Of a stretch of 39,348 nt of DNA, positions 23,441 through 31,595 are shown one piece after another. Origin of the DNA: Pseudalkalibacillus decolorationis (GTDB lineage Bacteria; Bacillota; Bacilli; Bacillales; Fictibacillaceae); NCBI RefSeq assembly GCF_024609785.1, contig NZ_JANHJQ010000008.1:1-39348 (forward strand). Reading direction: 5' to 3'. Under the pieces are notes generated by a model, which worked only from the letters and a program-made list of their open reading frames with translations, made no database searches and was not told the origin of the DNA. Position numbers and translations under genes: made by a program. Position 1 is the stretch's first letter. Each line of letters begins with the position of its first letter.

Positions 23441-24415
23441 TCAGCTATTATTTAGTGAAATCGGCTTCAGTTTGGCTGTAATTTCTTCGCGTTGGTCTTC
23501 AAGGAATGGTGGAAGAGCCAGTGATTCTCCGAGGTGTTCAGTTTTCTCATCTGTATCGAAACCTGGACCATCTGTTGCGAGTTCAAATAATATCCCATTT
23601 GGTTCACGGAAATAGAGCGATTTAAAGTAAAAACGATTAACAAAGCCTGAATTCGGGACGCGAGCACCACGAATTCGACTGATCCATTCATGAAGCTCTT
23701 CTTCATTATCGACTCGGAATGCAACATGATGAACACCGCCTCTTCCTTGCCGTTCTGGCGGTAGATCACTACGTTCCTGGATGTGAACCTCTGCACCCGT
23801 TCCACCTTCTCCTGTTTGATAAACGAGCAAATCCGGCTCACCTTTCACTTGAGAAGGATAGTTACCCGCTTCTTCAAAACCAAGAAGTTCTGTTAAAATC
23901 GTTACCGTCGGACCAAGATCATGAACAGTTAAATAAATGGGGCCTAAACCCTGGATACCGTATTCACTTGGAACCGGGCTCTTATCCCAAGAAGTTCCTG
24001 AAGCGACACCAACGTTATTTTCATCCGATACAAACATCAATCGTTGACCTTCAAAATCTTTGAAAGTGAATGTTGCCCGTCCAGCGCGTTCAACAATCTC
24101 ATCATGTTGTATACCTTTTTGCTCGAAACGTTTTTTCCAGTAAGATAATGCCTCATCACTGGGAACACGAAGTGAAGTCGTTGAAATGCTGTTTGTTCCT
24201 TCATGATTTTGTGCGATCATCGGGATTTCAAAAAAGGTAAGTTCGGTCCCTGGATTTCCTTTTTCATCACCATAAAATAAATGATAAACAGACGTATCAT
24301 CTTGGTTAACAGTCTTCTTTACAAGTCTCATTCCCAAAGTGTCTGTATAGAAATCTACGTTTTTCTGTGCTTTGGCTGTTAATGCAGAAACATGATGGAT
24401 TCCTTTTAGTTGCAT
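23441..24415 (-). CDS. mhqO: Ring-cleaving dioxygenase, MhqO-like
   Basis: Two-domain vicinal-oxygen-chelate (glyoxalase/extradiol dioxygenase) protein thought to open hydroquinone or catechol rings. 324 residues: domain 1 starts KGIHHVSALTAKAQKNVDFY with metal His5-His6 region, domain 2 contains VHHVAFRV and the closing Glu in GILFELATD. AAGGGGTG precedes the ATG. It is the last gene of the quinone-stress cluster, separated from wrbA by a mosaic repeat, so it may have its own promoter. Substrate is inferred from B. subtilis MhqO. Confidence 0.85.
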   Translation of the reverse strand: MQLKGIHHVSALTAKAQKNVDFYTDTLGMRLVKKTVNQDDTSVYHLFYGDEKGNPGTELTFFEIPMIAQNHEGTNSISTTSLRVPSDEALSYWKKRFEQKGIQHDEIVERAGRATFTFKDFEGQRLMFVSDENNVGVASGTSWDKSPVPSEYGIQGLGPIYLTVHDLGPTVTILTELLGFEEAGNYPSQVKGEPDLLVYQTGEGGTGAEVHIQERSDLPPERQGRGGVHHVAFRVDNEEELHEWISRIRGARVPNSGFVNRFYFKSLYFREPNGILFELATDGPGFDTDEKTEHLGESLALPPFLEDQREEITAKLKPISLNNS

Positions 24416-24434
24416 ACTATATCACCCCTTTTTA

Positions 24435-24648
24435 AAAGCGGAAGCGCCCCGTTCAGGTGTGATAAAGAAAACTTGGTAAACGCCAAGGCGATTACCTTAG
24501 TTGCCCTTATGCCTGTGGTGCAAGCGCTGGAGATTCTGTAACACAACACGCTTTTTGTGTTTGTGGAAGAATCGAAGCGACCTCGAACACCTGGGCGCTG
24601 AAGCTAGACATTACATCTTTGCATCAAATTTTTATACTTCCTTGTAAA
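24435..24648 (+). repeat. Mosaic repeat: family B frame holding a family A core
   Basis: It opens like family B (AAAAGCGGAAGCGCCCC), switches at AAAGAAAACTTGG to a family A core with hairpin CTTGG-TAAACG-CCAAG and TTAGTTGCCCTTAT, then returns to family B (GGGCGCTGAAGCTAGACAT) and ends with a TTTTTATACTTCCTTGTAAA tail. It lies between wrbA and mhqO. No ORF. Confidence 0.75.
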
Positions 24649-24689
24649 AAGGATGTGTGGGAGAGGACCTCTCCCACAATCCTCACCTA

Positions 24690-25301
24690 TTATTGCTGGC
24701 CTTGATTCACCCAAGAAGCTACTGTTATTGTACGTTTTGCTTGGTGCTTAACAGCTGCTTCAACATCTTCAATCATGTTACCATCTTGATCGACAGAGAC
24801 ACTCGTTCCATAAGGGTTACCGCCTGCCGCGAAAAGAACTGGATCTGTGTAACCTGGTGATGCTACAATTGCACCCCAGTGGTGCATCGTTGTATAGAGG
24901 GATAGAATCGTTTGTTCTTGACCCCCGTGCGGATTTTGTGCGGACGTCATTGCACTAACGACTTTATTCGCAAGTTTTCCGTTGAACCAAAGTCCACCAG
25001 TTGTATCGATGAACGATTTGAATTGAGCTGGAACGTTTCCGAAACGAGTTGGTACACTGAAAATAAATGCGTCTGCCCACTCAAGGTCATCCAGTGATAC
25101 TTCTGGTACATGCTTCGTTTCTTCATAATGCTGTTTCCATGCTGGATTTGATTCCATTACACTTTCTGGAACCGTTTCTGCTACTTTAAGTACTTTAACC
25201 TCTGCCCCAGCCTCTTTCGCTGCTTCCTCAGCCCATTTTGCCATTTTGTAGTTTGTACCGGTTGAACTGTAATAGATAACTGCTACTTTTACGTTACTCA
25301 T
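24690..25301 (-). CDS. wrbA: NAD(P)H:quinone oxidoreductase WrbA
   Basis: FMN flavoprotein that reduces quinones by two electrons, avoiding semiquinone radicals. 203 residues: flavodoxin phosphate loop YYSSTGTNYKMA, FSVPTRFGNVPAQFK, SAQNPHGGQEQT and GNPYGTS are WrbA signatures. I start at ATG 25301 (MSNVKVAVIYY) with AAGGAGAG upstream; the open frame continues 22 codons further without a ribosome binding site. Part of the MhqR cluster, which makes the quinone role likely. Confidence 0.92.
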   Translation of the reverse strand: MSNVKVAVIYYSSTGTNYKMAKWAEEAAKEAGAEVKVLKVAETVPESVMESNPAWKQHYEETKHVPEVSLDDLEWADAFIFSVPTRFGNVPAQFKSFIDTTGGLWFNGKLANKVVSAMTSAQNPHGGQEQTILSLYTTMHHWGAIVASPGYTDPVLFAAGGNPYGTSVSVDQDGNMIEDVEAAVKHQAKRTITVASWVNQGQQ

Positions 25302-25386
25302 TGATAAATCTCTCCTTTTTAATCTTTGATTTAATTTTCCTAGCATTCCCATATTAATTACCACCATTCTCTAAGCTTAAATAGTT

Positions 25387-25992
25387 TTATCTAGGTCTTT
25401 TTAAAGAAAACACCTCCCCTAACTTTGCATAATTACTTCCTGCGAGGCGACTAACCGGCAGTAGGCCTGATGCATCAATTCGACCTTCCTCATACAACTC
25501 ATCAAGGATGTGATAACACACAATTCTCCCAATCAGTAAATCACAGCTCGTCTCACCATTTCCGAGTTCAATCGCTTGCTCCAACTTACACTCGAAACGG
25601 ATTTTCGCCTCTTTAACACCAGGTACCTGAACCCTGTTACTTTCAACAGGTGTAAGGCCCGCCTCATCTACTTCACTTTGGTCAGATGGCAGATTTGCGG
25701 CAGTTTTATTCACCTTATTTACATAGAATTCATCGGTAATATGCACGACGAATTCACCCTTGAAAATTGCATTGTGAGCTGTATCCTTCTGTTGTCCCTC
25801 TTGCCGTTGCACAGACACTGAAATCATCGGTGGATCGGAGGAAATGATATTAAAATAGCTAAACGGTGCCCCATTTAACACCCCCTTTTCTGATAGTGTT
25901 GTTACAAACGCGACAGGACGCGGAATAATACTTCCCGTTAAAAACTTATAGTTGTCTCGACTCGATAAAGTTTTCGGATCAATTGTTATCAT
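25387..25992 (-). CDS. Flavin reductase-like FMN-binding protein
   Basis: 201-residue split-barrel protein of the flavin reductase-like family: GSIIPRPVAFVTT, NGAPFSYFNIISSDPP and HNAIFKGEFVVHITDE are the FMN-binding strands. Such proteins supply reduced flavin or act as FMN oxidoreductases. Start ATG 25992 with AAAGGATG upstream; the gene begins 4 nt after the mhqD stop, so they are co-transcribed. In the quinone cluster it probably supports the oxygenases or reduces quinones directly. Confidence 0.85.
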   Translation of the reverse strand: MITIDPKTLSSRDNYKFLTGSIIPRPVAFVTTLSEKGVLNGAPFSYFNIISSDPPMISVSVQRQEGQQKDTAHNAIFKGEFVVHITDEFYVNKVNKTAANLPSDQSEVDEAGLTPVESNRVQVPGVKEAKIRFECKLEQAIELGNGETSCDLLIGRIVCYHILDELYEEGRIDASGLLPVSRLAGSNYAKLGEVFSLKRPR

Positions 25993-25996
25993 CGAA

Positions 25997-26614
25997 TCAT
26001 CCTTTTTGGTGAAAGTTGTCTTTATACCACCATGCAGCGGCATCCACTTCTGACCCGGTTAATTGGTGACCGAAACTTTCCCAATGAACAGTCACGTCGG
26101 CACCTGCCTCTTTTAACATGTGTATAAGTTCTTCAGTTTCTTCCGGCTTACAAATCGGATCGTTTTTCCCTGCACCAATAAAGACTGGTATACCAGTTAA
26201 ATCAGGTAAGTCAATTCCGCGACGAGGTACCATCGGATGGAACAAAATCGCTCCCTTTAACGATTGTTCATAATGAAATAGAAGGCTTCCCGCTATGTTA
26301 GCACCATTCGAGTATCCAACAGCGATGACTTGATCACGATCGAACTCCCTTTCACCAGCTGCTGTATCGAGAAATTCATAAAGCTCCCTTGTACGGAAAA
26401 TCAAATCTTCTTCATCAAAAACGCCTTCTGACAATCGTTTGAAAAAGCGTGGCATACCATGTTCACTAACATTTCCTCGAACACTCAAAACAGATACTGT
26501 ATCATCAATCATACTCCCGACCGGTAATAGATCATGTTCCGTCCCTCCTGTCCCATGTAAAAGTAGGAACGTGCTTTCATTTTGAGTACTCTCTTTTTGA
26601 AAAAGATGCTTCAT
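25997..26614 (-). CDS. mhqD: Alpha/beta hydrolase, MhqD-like carboxylesterase
   Basis: 205-residue esterase/phospholipase-type alpha/beta hydrolase: LLLHGTGGTE oxyanion loop, nucleophile Ser in VGYSNGAN, Asp in GAGKNDPI and His in FGHQLTG. B. subtilis MhqD, controlled by MhqR with a ring-cleaving dioxygenase, is a close functional parallel and is proposed to hydrolyse ring-cleavage products. The start overlaps the stop of the preceding (decayed) dioxygenase gene as ATGA, a sign of translational coupling. Confidence 0.87.
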   Translation of the reverse strand: MKHLFQKESTQNESTFLLLHGTGGTEHDLLPVGSMIDDTVSVLSVRGNVSEHGMPRFFKRLSEGVFDEEDLIFRTRELYEFLDTAAGEREFDRDQVIAVGYSNGANIAGSLLFHYEQSLKGAILFHPMVPRRGIDLPDLTGIPVFIGAGKNDPICKPEETEELIHMLKEAGADVTVHWESFGHQLTGSEVDAAAWWYKDNFHQKG

Positions 26615-27094
26615 GATTGATCCCCCTTTTTTATATATGGAAGTGTTACAGGTAATAGAATTTGTTCAATTTGAGCACGGTTCGGCTCGAGCCAGGATGG
26701 TAATTTCAAGCTTTCCCCAAGCGATGCAACAGGCTCATCATGGGCAAAACCTGGTGGATCTGTAGCAACTTCAAATAAAATCCCACCTTTATCTAAAAAG
26801 TAAATGGCATTAAATCCAGAAAGACAATGCATTTTCAGGGACAACAAAGCTTGTAACTCCTACTTGTCCTGTTCCTATACGGCCTTTATATGCTCCGGGC
26901 CACGGAAAAAAAGTCATGATGCTTCCCGGACGCCCTGTTTCATTACCAAAATAAAGATGATAAGTTCCTGGGTCATCAAAATTCACTGTTTTCTTAACCA
27001 GCCTTAACCCTAGAACCCCAGAATAAAAATCTATATTTTCCTGCGGGTCACCAACGATTGCAGTTATATGATGGACTCCAGCGGTTTGTTTCAT
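26611..27094 (-). pseudogene. Decayed MhqA/MhqO-like dioxygenase (internal deletion)
   Basis: The N-terminal 92 residues (AGVHHITAIVGDPQENIDFY through GVTSFVVPENALSFW) and a C-terminal piece (FNAIYFLDKGGILFEVATDPPG to the end) are both clear parts of a two-domain ring-cleaving dioxygenase. The middle, roughly 140-150 residues including domain 2's first metal ligand, is missing and the two parts are in different frames, joined near 26815-26830. Intact relatives are about 315 residues. It is the first gene behind the MhqR operator and still overlaps mhqD. Confidence 0.85.
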
Positions 27095-27133
27095 ACGAAT
27101 TCACTCCCTCTTTAATGTCAATTATTTTATATT

Positions 27134-27159
27134 CATATATCTTGATTTCAAGATATATG
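27134..27159. promoter_or_regulatory. MhqR operator of the quinone cluster
   Basis: CATATATCTTGA, then TT, then TCAAGATATATG: a perfect inverted repeat with 12-bp arms, 40 bp ahead of the decayed dioxygenase start. The inner ATCTTGA-TT-TCAAGAT recurs exactly upstream of mhqR, which identifies the repressor's site. Confidence 0.8.
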
Positions 27160-27187
27160 ACAAAAAGTAAGGTCAGACGCAATTAAA

Positions 27188-27631
27188 TCATGATTGTGCG
27201 AGACCGACCTTCTTTAATAGTACAATTAGTGTTTCCTTTTCCTCATTGGTGAGGTTTTGAAACATCGCTTCAATTGATTTTGAATGCTCAGGGAAAATTT
27301 CATCCATAAGCGCTCTCCCTTTATCAGAAATATGCGCATAAATGACACGACGATCTTCAGGACATCGTTTCCGCTCCAGGTAACCTTTTGCCTCAAGCTT
27401 ATCAACTACATAAGTGATGCTGCCGCTTGTGATCAGGATCTGTTCCCCAATTCGTTGAGTCGGTTGCTCCCCTTTATGATAAAGCAACTCTAATACCGCA
27501 AACTCGGTAACACCTAATCCGTGGCTTCGAATGTCCTTCTTTATATGTTCCATCACAGCATGGTTCGTTCTTGAAAGGACAACCAGCGATTTTAAAGATA
27601 AATTAGTTGCCTTCTTTTCGTTATTATTCAT
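27188..27631 (-). CDS. mhqR: MarR-family repressor MhqR
   Basis: 147-residue winged-helix regulator with the MarR architecture. LKSLVVLSRTNHAV, HGLGVTEFAVLELLYHKG, recognition helix ITSGSITYVVDKLEAKG and wing CPEDRRVIYAHIS closely resemble B. subtilis MhqR, which represses catechol/hydroquinone detoxification genes. I start at ATG 27631 with AAAGG upstream; TTG 27640 lies too close to that site. It lies upstream of the cluster on the same strand, with operators before both itself and the cluster. Confidence 0.88.
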   Translation of the reverse strand: MNNNEKKATNLSLKSLVVLSRTNHAVMEHIKKDIRSHGLGVTEFAVLELLYHKGEQPTQRIGEQILITSGSITYVVDKLEAKGYLERKRCPEDRRVIYAHISDKGRALMDEIFPEHSKSIEAMFQNLTNEEKETLIVLLKKVGLAQS

Positions 27632-27658
27632 CAGCACCAAACCTTTAATTGAACTGTT

Positions 27659-27690
27659 ATCTTGATTTCAAGATTAATAGTATCAAGATA
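27659..27690. promoter_or_regulatory. MhqR operator upstream of mhqR, plus a half site
   Basis: ATCTTGA-TT-TCAAGAT (27659-27674) is identical to the core of the cluster operator, and the half site TATCAAGATA follows at 27681. It suggests autoregulation. Confidence 0.75.
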
Positions 27691-27772
27691 TTTTTATTTT
27701 GTCAACACTACTGTCCCATACCCACTACCAAGGATTTAATCGGCATAGACCGGCACACACGGAATGACTTCA

Positions 27773-27781
27773 CATATAGTG
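27773..27781 (+). promoter_or_regulatory. Possible sporulation-type -10 element before cotH
   Basis: CATATAGTG fits the CATANNNT(A) -10 of the mother-cell sigma factors SigE/SigK, 41 nt before the cotH start; -35 evidence is weak. A similar CATATACT lies 48 nt before cotB (32568-32561). Confidence 0.35.
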
Positions 27782-27821
27782 GAATAAGGCGAAATCTCAG
27801 AACTAAAGTGGGTGCATAACA

Positions 27822-28895
27822 ATGGCTCTACCAGTATACTCGATTTTGATTGATTCAAAACAATATTACAACCTGACGAGAAACATTTGGTCAGCTAGAC
27901 CGGTCGAGGCTCAAATTAAGATTGCAGACAGTGTATTTGATATTGACCTGCTATACCGTGGCTCCCATATTCGGGAATTCTCAAAAAAATCGTACCAACT
28001 CATCTTTCCAAAAACAACTGCAGGGGTCAATGAAATCCACTTAAATGCTGAATATATGGACAAATCTTTAATCCGAAACAAACTATCTCTCGATTTTTTC
28101 TCAAGTATCGGCGTGTTATCACCAACATCAAAACACGTTTTGCTATCTATTAATGAAGAAGACCAAGGTATTTATTTGCAGCTGGAATCTGTTGATCGAA
28201 ACTTTTTAAAAAGGCGAAAGTGTCCGGTTGGACCAATCTATTATGCAGAAAATGACGATGCCAACTTTTCCTTGAAAAGTCCTATTGATAAAGATGTTAA
28301 AAAGTCATTCGAATCTGGGTATAGTCGTAAGGAAGGTTCTGCAAGAGATGATCTTTCTTTGCGGGAACTTATTTATAAAATCAACACACTTTCAAATTCT
28401 CAATTCGAAGATGGAATTTTAAATTATGTGAATATTAATAAGTATTTACGCTGGTTGGCTGGAGTTGTCTGCACGCAAAATTTCGATGGGTTTATTCATA
28501 ATTATGCCCTTTATCAGAACCCGAGGACAAATTTATATGAAGTGATTCCATGGGATTACGATGCAACTTTTGGGCGCGATATTAACGGTGATGAATTGGA
28601 ATTTGATTACATTCCAATCACAGGTTACAACACGTTAACCGCACGTTTATTAGATACTCCTTCATTTCAGAGAAAATATGTTACGATTTTGGAAGAAGTT
28701 CTTAGTGATCAATTTACTACCCGAATTTTAAATAAAAAAATAAACAAGATGCATAGAAGACTTAGACCTTATGTACTCGAAGACCCTTATCTAGCAGCAT
28801 CCGTTGACCAATTTGATGCAGAGTCTGAATTAATACTAAACTATATTGATAAACGCAATAAGTATTTAAAAGAACATTTGACTGATCTAACCTGA
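27822..28895 (+). CDS. cotH: Spore coat kinase CotH
   Basis: Atypical protein kinase of the CotH family, which in B. subtilis phosphorylates serines in coat proteins CotB and CotG and is needed for outer coat assembly. 357 residues; QNFDGFIHNYALY (219-231) and PWDYDATFG (DYD at 245-247, Mg-binding) are the catalytic segments, and the early RGSHIREFSKKSYQL is the family's N-lobe. Ribosome binding site is weak (GTGGGTG). cotB lies 2.7 kb away, the usual CotH substrate. Confidence 0.88.
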   Translation: MALPVYSILIDSKQYYNLTRNIWSARPVEAQIKIADSVFDIDLLYRGSHIREFSKKSYQLIFPKTTAGVNEIHLNAEYMDKSLIRNKLSLDFFSSIGVLSPTSKHVLLSINEEDQGIYLQLESVDRNFLKRRKCPVGPIYYAENDDANFSLKSPIDKDVKKSFESGYSRKEGSARDDLSLRELIYKINTLSNSQFEDGILNYVNINKYLRWLAGVVCTQNFDGFIHNYALYQNPRTNLYEVIPWDYDATFGRDINGDELEFDYIPITGYNTLTARLLDTPSFQRKYVTILEEVLSDQFTTRILNKKINKMHRRLRPYVLEDPYLAASVDQFDAESELILNYIDKRNKYLKEHLTDLT

Positions 28896-28959
28896 TTGAT
28901 TTCGTTGGAAAAGCTAATGACTCCCAGCGTTAATCACCAGGAGTCCTGTATGTGCTTTC

Positions 28960-29634
28960 TCATAATGAAGGAAAGTGTAAGGTTTTTACATGTTGTAGGT
29001 TTGTATAGATTGTTTGGTTTCTTGCCAAAACCAGCTCAATTTGTCCATTTTCTATTTTGATCAACTTTCCTATTTTATTCGGATCCTTTCCGAGATCAAA
29101 GACAGCAGCTTTCCCAATATTTCGTTTGCATTGCTCTTCGAATGTTCTTGATAAAGGTGTACTAGTTGGGATAAGAGGAAGTTCTTCATTATCTAAGGAA
29201 TAGGGTCGGTGACTTTGTTTATAAGGTTTCAACCATTTTAAATGCTGTAAGGGAACATACAGCGTTTTATGAACGGGTGAGAAAAAGACAAAGTAATCGT
29301 TCATCACATTCGTTACATATCCATGTATCGACTGGTTGCTTGTCACAAAGATTTCTGTAAAAACACCTTTTGCGTTGTTCAAAGTATTTCTAAGTGAGAT
29401 CGAATCCTCTTGATTTCCAATCGGATCCTCATCTGGTTTTGAAATTTCACCAGTGTCGTTCTCACAGTTGAAATTAATGTAATGCACGTGAATTAACGGG
29501 ATATACAGAAAATCTTCTCCGTCATAAATCACAACGATATTCGAACCCGTATCAATCAATATTCCTGATATTACAAGATTTCCACTCATAGTTACTTGAA
29601 CTAGTTCTCCGATAAAATTTGCGAATATATTCAA
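28960..29634 (-). CDS. CotB-related DUF2642-like coat protein
   Basis: 224 residues built of LSm-like beta modules: FIGELVQVTMSGNLVISGILIDTGSN plus YIPLIHVHYINF (about 6-54), TEIFVTSNQSIHGYVTNVMNDYFVFF plus YVPLQHLKWLKP (about 92-138), and a third at the C-terminus (NIGKAAVFDLG to YTNLQHVKTLHF). The repeated 'YIPLxHVxxI' strand also occurs in CotB. Unlike CotB it lacks a Ser/Lys tail. Start is TTG 29634 with GGGAGG upstream. Coat function is inferred from this relationship and from neighbouring cotH. Confidence 0.7.
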   Translation of the reverse strand: MNIFANFIGELVQVTMSGNLVISGILIDTGSNIVVIYDGEDFLYIPLIHVHYINFNCENDTGEISKPDEDPIGNQEDSISLRNTLNNAKGVFTEIFVTSNQSIHGYVTNVMNDYFVFFSPVHKTLYVPLQHLKWLKPYKQSHRPYSLDNEELPLIPTSTPLSRTFEEQCKRNIGKAAVFDLGKDPNKIGKLIKIENGQIELVLARNQTIYTNLQHVKTLHFPSL

Positions 29635-29665
29635 TGTTATCCTCCCTCCCTTATTAGTACATGTT

Positions 29666-29826
29666 TAAAGAAAAGCGCAAGCGCCATGAGTAGCCACGAA
29701 GGACACTGGAAGGCCATCGAGGAGGCTGTCGCCGCCGCAGAGGGACTGAAGTGATCCGAGGGGCTAGGCGCTGCAGCTAGACATCGCATCTATGCAGCAA
29801 TTTTTTATACTTTCTTAACGTGTAAA
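29666..29826 (+). repeat. Dispersed repeat family B, copy 1 (complete)
   Basis: TTAAAGAAAAGCGCAAGCGCC, a GC-rich middle with GGACACTGGAAGGCC and GGACTGAAGTGATCCGAGGGG, the closing arm GGCGCTGCAGCTAGACAT, then the shared tail TTTTTTATACTTTCTTAACG-TGTAAA. AGCGCC at the left pairs with GGCGCT at the right. It sits between the DUF2642-like gene and the ArsB-like gene. Confidence 0.85.
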
Positions 29827-29857
29827 GAAATGAATCTGATTTAACTTCCTGTTAGCC

Positions 29858-31216
29858 CTAACTGAAGACCCAGTTTGACCAAAGATAGAGACTAATCAAA
29901 CTAACAAGCAATCCAATCGGAATCGTGACAATAGCTGCTTTAATATAAGTTTTCCAGCTAACGTGTATGGAGTGTTCCTTTAAGATATACATCCATAGTA
30001 ATGTTGCTAGTGTCCCTGCTGGTGTTAACAATGCTCCAATATCACTCCCAAGAATGTTGGCTAGATAGGTGACTTGAAGGGTATGGGGATCCAACCCCAT
30101 CTCCGTTAGTGTAAGTGTCCCGATCATAACAGCCGGTAAGTTATTAAAGATGTTGGAGAGTACTGTTAGCAATCCACCCATCGTCATGATTGCATAAAAC
30201 CGATCTGAATGAACGAGTGTGGAAAGGTTTTCGACTAAAATAGAGGTTAGTCCAATATTTTGCAATCCATATACTAGGATGTACATGCTGAAGGCAAATA
30301 GGAGAATATGCCATGGGGTTTTCTGAAAGACATCTTTTACTCCTGTCCCTTTTCTGGACCAACGTATTGCAATTAAGGCAATGGCACCAACTATTGCAAT
30401 CACCTCTAGTGGAACTCCAAGCGGCGTTATCAGGAAGAATGCACCACGTGTTAAAACGATTACAACCATGCAAATTTTAAACATCGTCCAATCTACCTTG
30501 GTATCTACTGTTCGATTGGATAATGGGTGTGGATATGATCGTGATTTCCTTTGGTAGTTCCTCATTGTCAAATACAGATCAGGAAGCGTTTTCGGAATAT
30601 CTTTTTTAAAATAGAAGAATAAGAGGATAACTGTTGTTAAGATCCCAATCATCGAGGGGACAAACATTAAGGTTACGTAGTTGTTAAGATCCAATCCGAT
30701 AATTTCAAGTGCGATCAAATTCGCAATATTACTGATCGCAATCGGAGCACTTGAAGTTGTTGCGGTAATTGCTCCCGGCAAGAGAAATGCAACCTTTTGA
30801 TGTGATTTTAAATTAAGCATATTAACGGTCTTGATAATAATCGGGGTCGTTATAAGGATGCTTCCATCATTGTTAAAGAACAGCGTCATTAAATAACAGA
30901 GTAAATTAACGTAGATGAATAATCGTATACCTGATCCTTTCGCTTTATTAACCAAGTTATAAGCTACCCAGTTAAAGAACCCGATGCTCTCAAGGACAAT
31001 CGACATGACAATCGATGATAGAATGGTAATGGATGGACCGCTAACCATATTAAAAATATCGAATAAATCTGTTAGCGGTACAACACCCAATAGTAGAAAT
31101 AAGCTTGCCCCTATAACGGTCGGAATCGTCTCATTAACCCTTCCAGACATCCATACCATTACAAATATCGTTAAAGAAAAGATTGAAATCGTCATCAATG
31201 AATGATAATCAAGCAT
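29858..31216 (-). CDS. ArsB/NhaD-type ion transporter (SLC13-like permease)
   Basis: 452 residues with about 11-12 membrane spans and the ion-transporter superfamily pattern: DGSILITTPII preceded by FFNND, and the mirrored second half NIFNNLPAVMIGTLT and NILGSDIGALLTPAGTLATLLW. This is closest in style to arsenite permease ArsB; no arsR or arsC is adjacent, so a different anion or Na+/H+ role remains open. Start ATG 31216 with GAGGCG upstream. It overlaps by 8 nt a 58-codon membrane ORF. Confidence 0.8.
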   Translation of the reverse strand: MLDYHSLMTISIFSLTIFVMVWMSGRVNETIPTVIGASLFLLLGVVPLTDLFDIFNMVSGPSITILSSIVMSIVLESIGFFNWVAYNLVNKAKGSGIRLFIYVNLLCYLMTLFFNNDGSILITTPIIIKTVNMLNLKSHQKVAFLLPGAITATTSSAPIAISNIANLIALEIIGLDLNNYVTLMFVPSMIGILTTVILLFFYFKKDIPKTLPDLYLTMRNYQRKSRSYPHPLSNRTVDTKVDWTMFKICMVVIVLTRGAFFLITPLGVPLEVIAIVGAIALIAIRWSRKGTGVKDVFQKTPWHILLFAFSMYILVYGLQNIGLTSILVENLSTLVHSDRFYAIMTMGGLLTVLSNIFNNLPAVMIGTLTLTEMGLDPHTLQVTYLANILGSDIGALLTPAGTLATLLWMYILKEHSIHVSWKTYIKAAIVTIPIGLLVSLISLYLWSNWVFS

Positions 31217-31385
31217 TCGTTTTCGCCTCGCATTTGAAGGAGGCGGAATCTAGCGGAATCGGTTTACGCTCAATATGAACGTTTGTCTGGTGACTATCCT
31301 GGTTATTCTCTTTTGTGTCTTTAGAAGGCTTTAACAGTATATATAAAAAGTATCCCTGAAGGAATATATATAGTGTAACTAACAA
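31209..31385 (-). CDS. Small membrane protein overlapping the transporter start
   Basis: 58 residues, TTG start at 31385 with a perfect AAAGGAGG 8 nt upstream. The N-terminus is hydrophobic (LVTLYIFLQGYFLYILL, about 2-19), one membrane span, then a polar tail (KPSKDTKENNQDSHQTNVHI) to KCEAKTNA. Its stop TGA falls inside the start of the ArsB-like gene (8-nt overlap), a typical coupled arrangement. No family recognised. It could be a small subunit or modulator of the transporter. Confidence 0.6.
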   Translation of the reverse strand: MLVTLYIFLQGYFLYILLKPSKDTKENNQDSHQTNVHIERKPIPLDSASFKCEAKTNA

Positions 31386-31409
31386 TCCTCATTCCTCCTT
31401 TCATAAATA

Positions 31410-31423
31410 CGAGTGCGCACTCG
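31410..31423. promoter_or_regulatory. 14-nt palindrome upstream of the small membrane ORF
   Basis: CGAGTGCGCACTCG is a perfect palindrome, 25 nt upstream of the TTG start. It is either an operator for the transporter pair or part of the adjoining repeat remnant. Confidence 0.35.
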
Positions 31424-31440
31424 ACTACCTGGTATAGGTT

Positions 31441-31560
31441 TTCAAAAAAACGGCAAGGCCGAACCTTGGTATCGGCTGAGCCTTGATTACAATTACACTC
31501 GGCTCTTAAACTTTCCCCGGTTTTACTACCGGCAAAAAGCTCGACTTCCTAATGTGTAAA
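31441..31560 (+). repeat. Degenerate family A repeat
   Basis: CAAGG-CCGAA-CCTTG replaces the CTTGGC/GCCAAG hairpin, followed by TCGGCTGAGCCTTGATTACA and a broken tail CTTCCTAATGTGTAAA. The stem is preserved though its bases differ from other copies. Confidence 0.6.
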
Positions 31561-31595
31561 ATTATCGTTCAAACCATTTACCGGTGAGGGAGAAA

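Noticed and set aside
28905-28955. Terminator after cotH
   Set aside because: GACTCC/GGAGTC pairs, but there is no U tract on either strand.
31410-31423. Strong operator claim for the palindrome CGAGTGCGCACTCG
   Set aside because: A single short palindrome beside a degenerate repeat; kept only as a low-confidence site.
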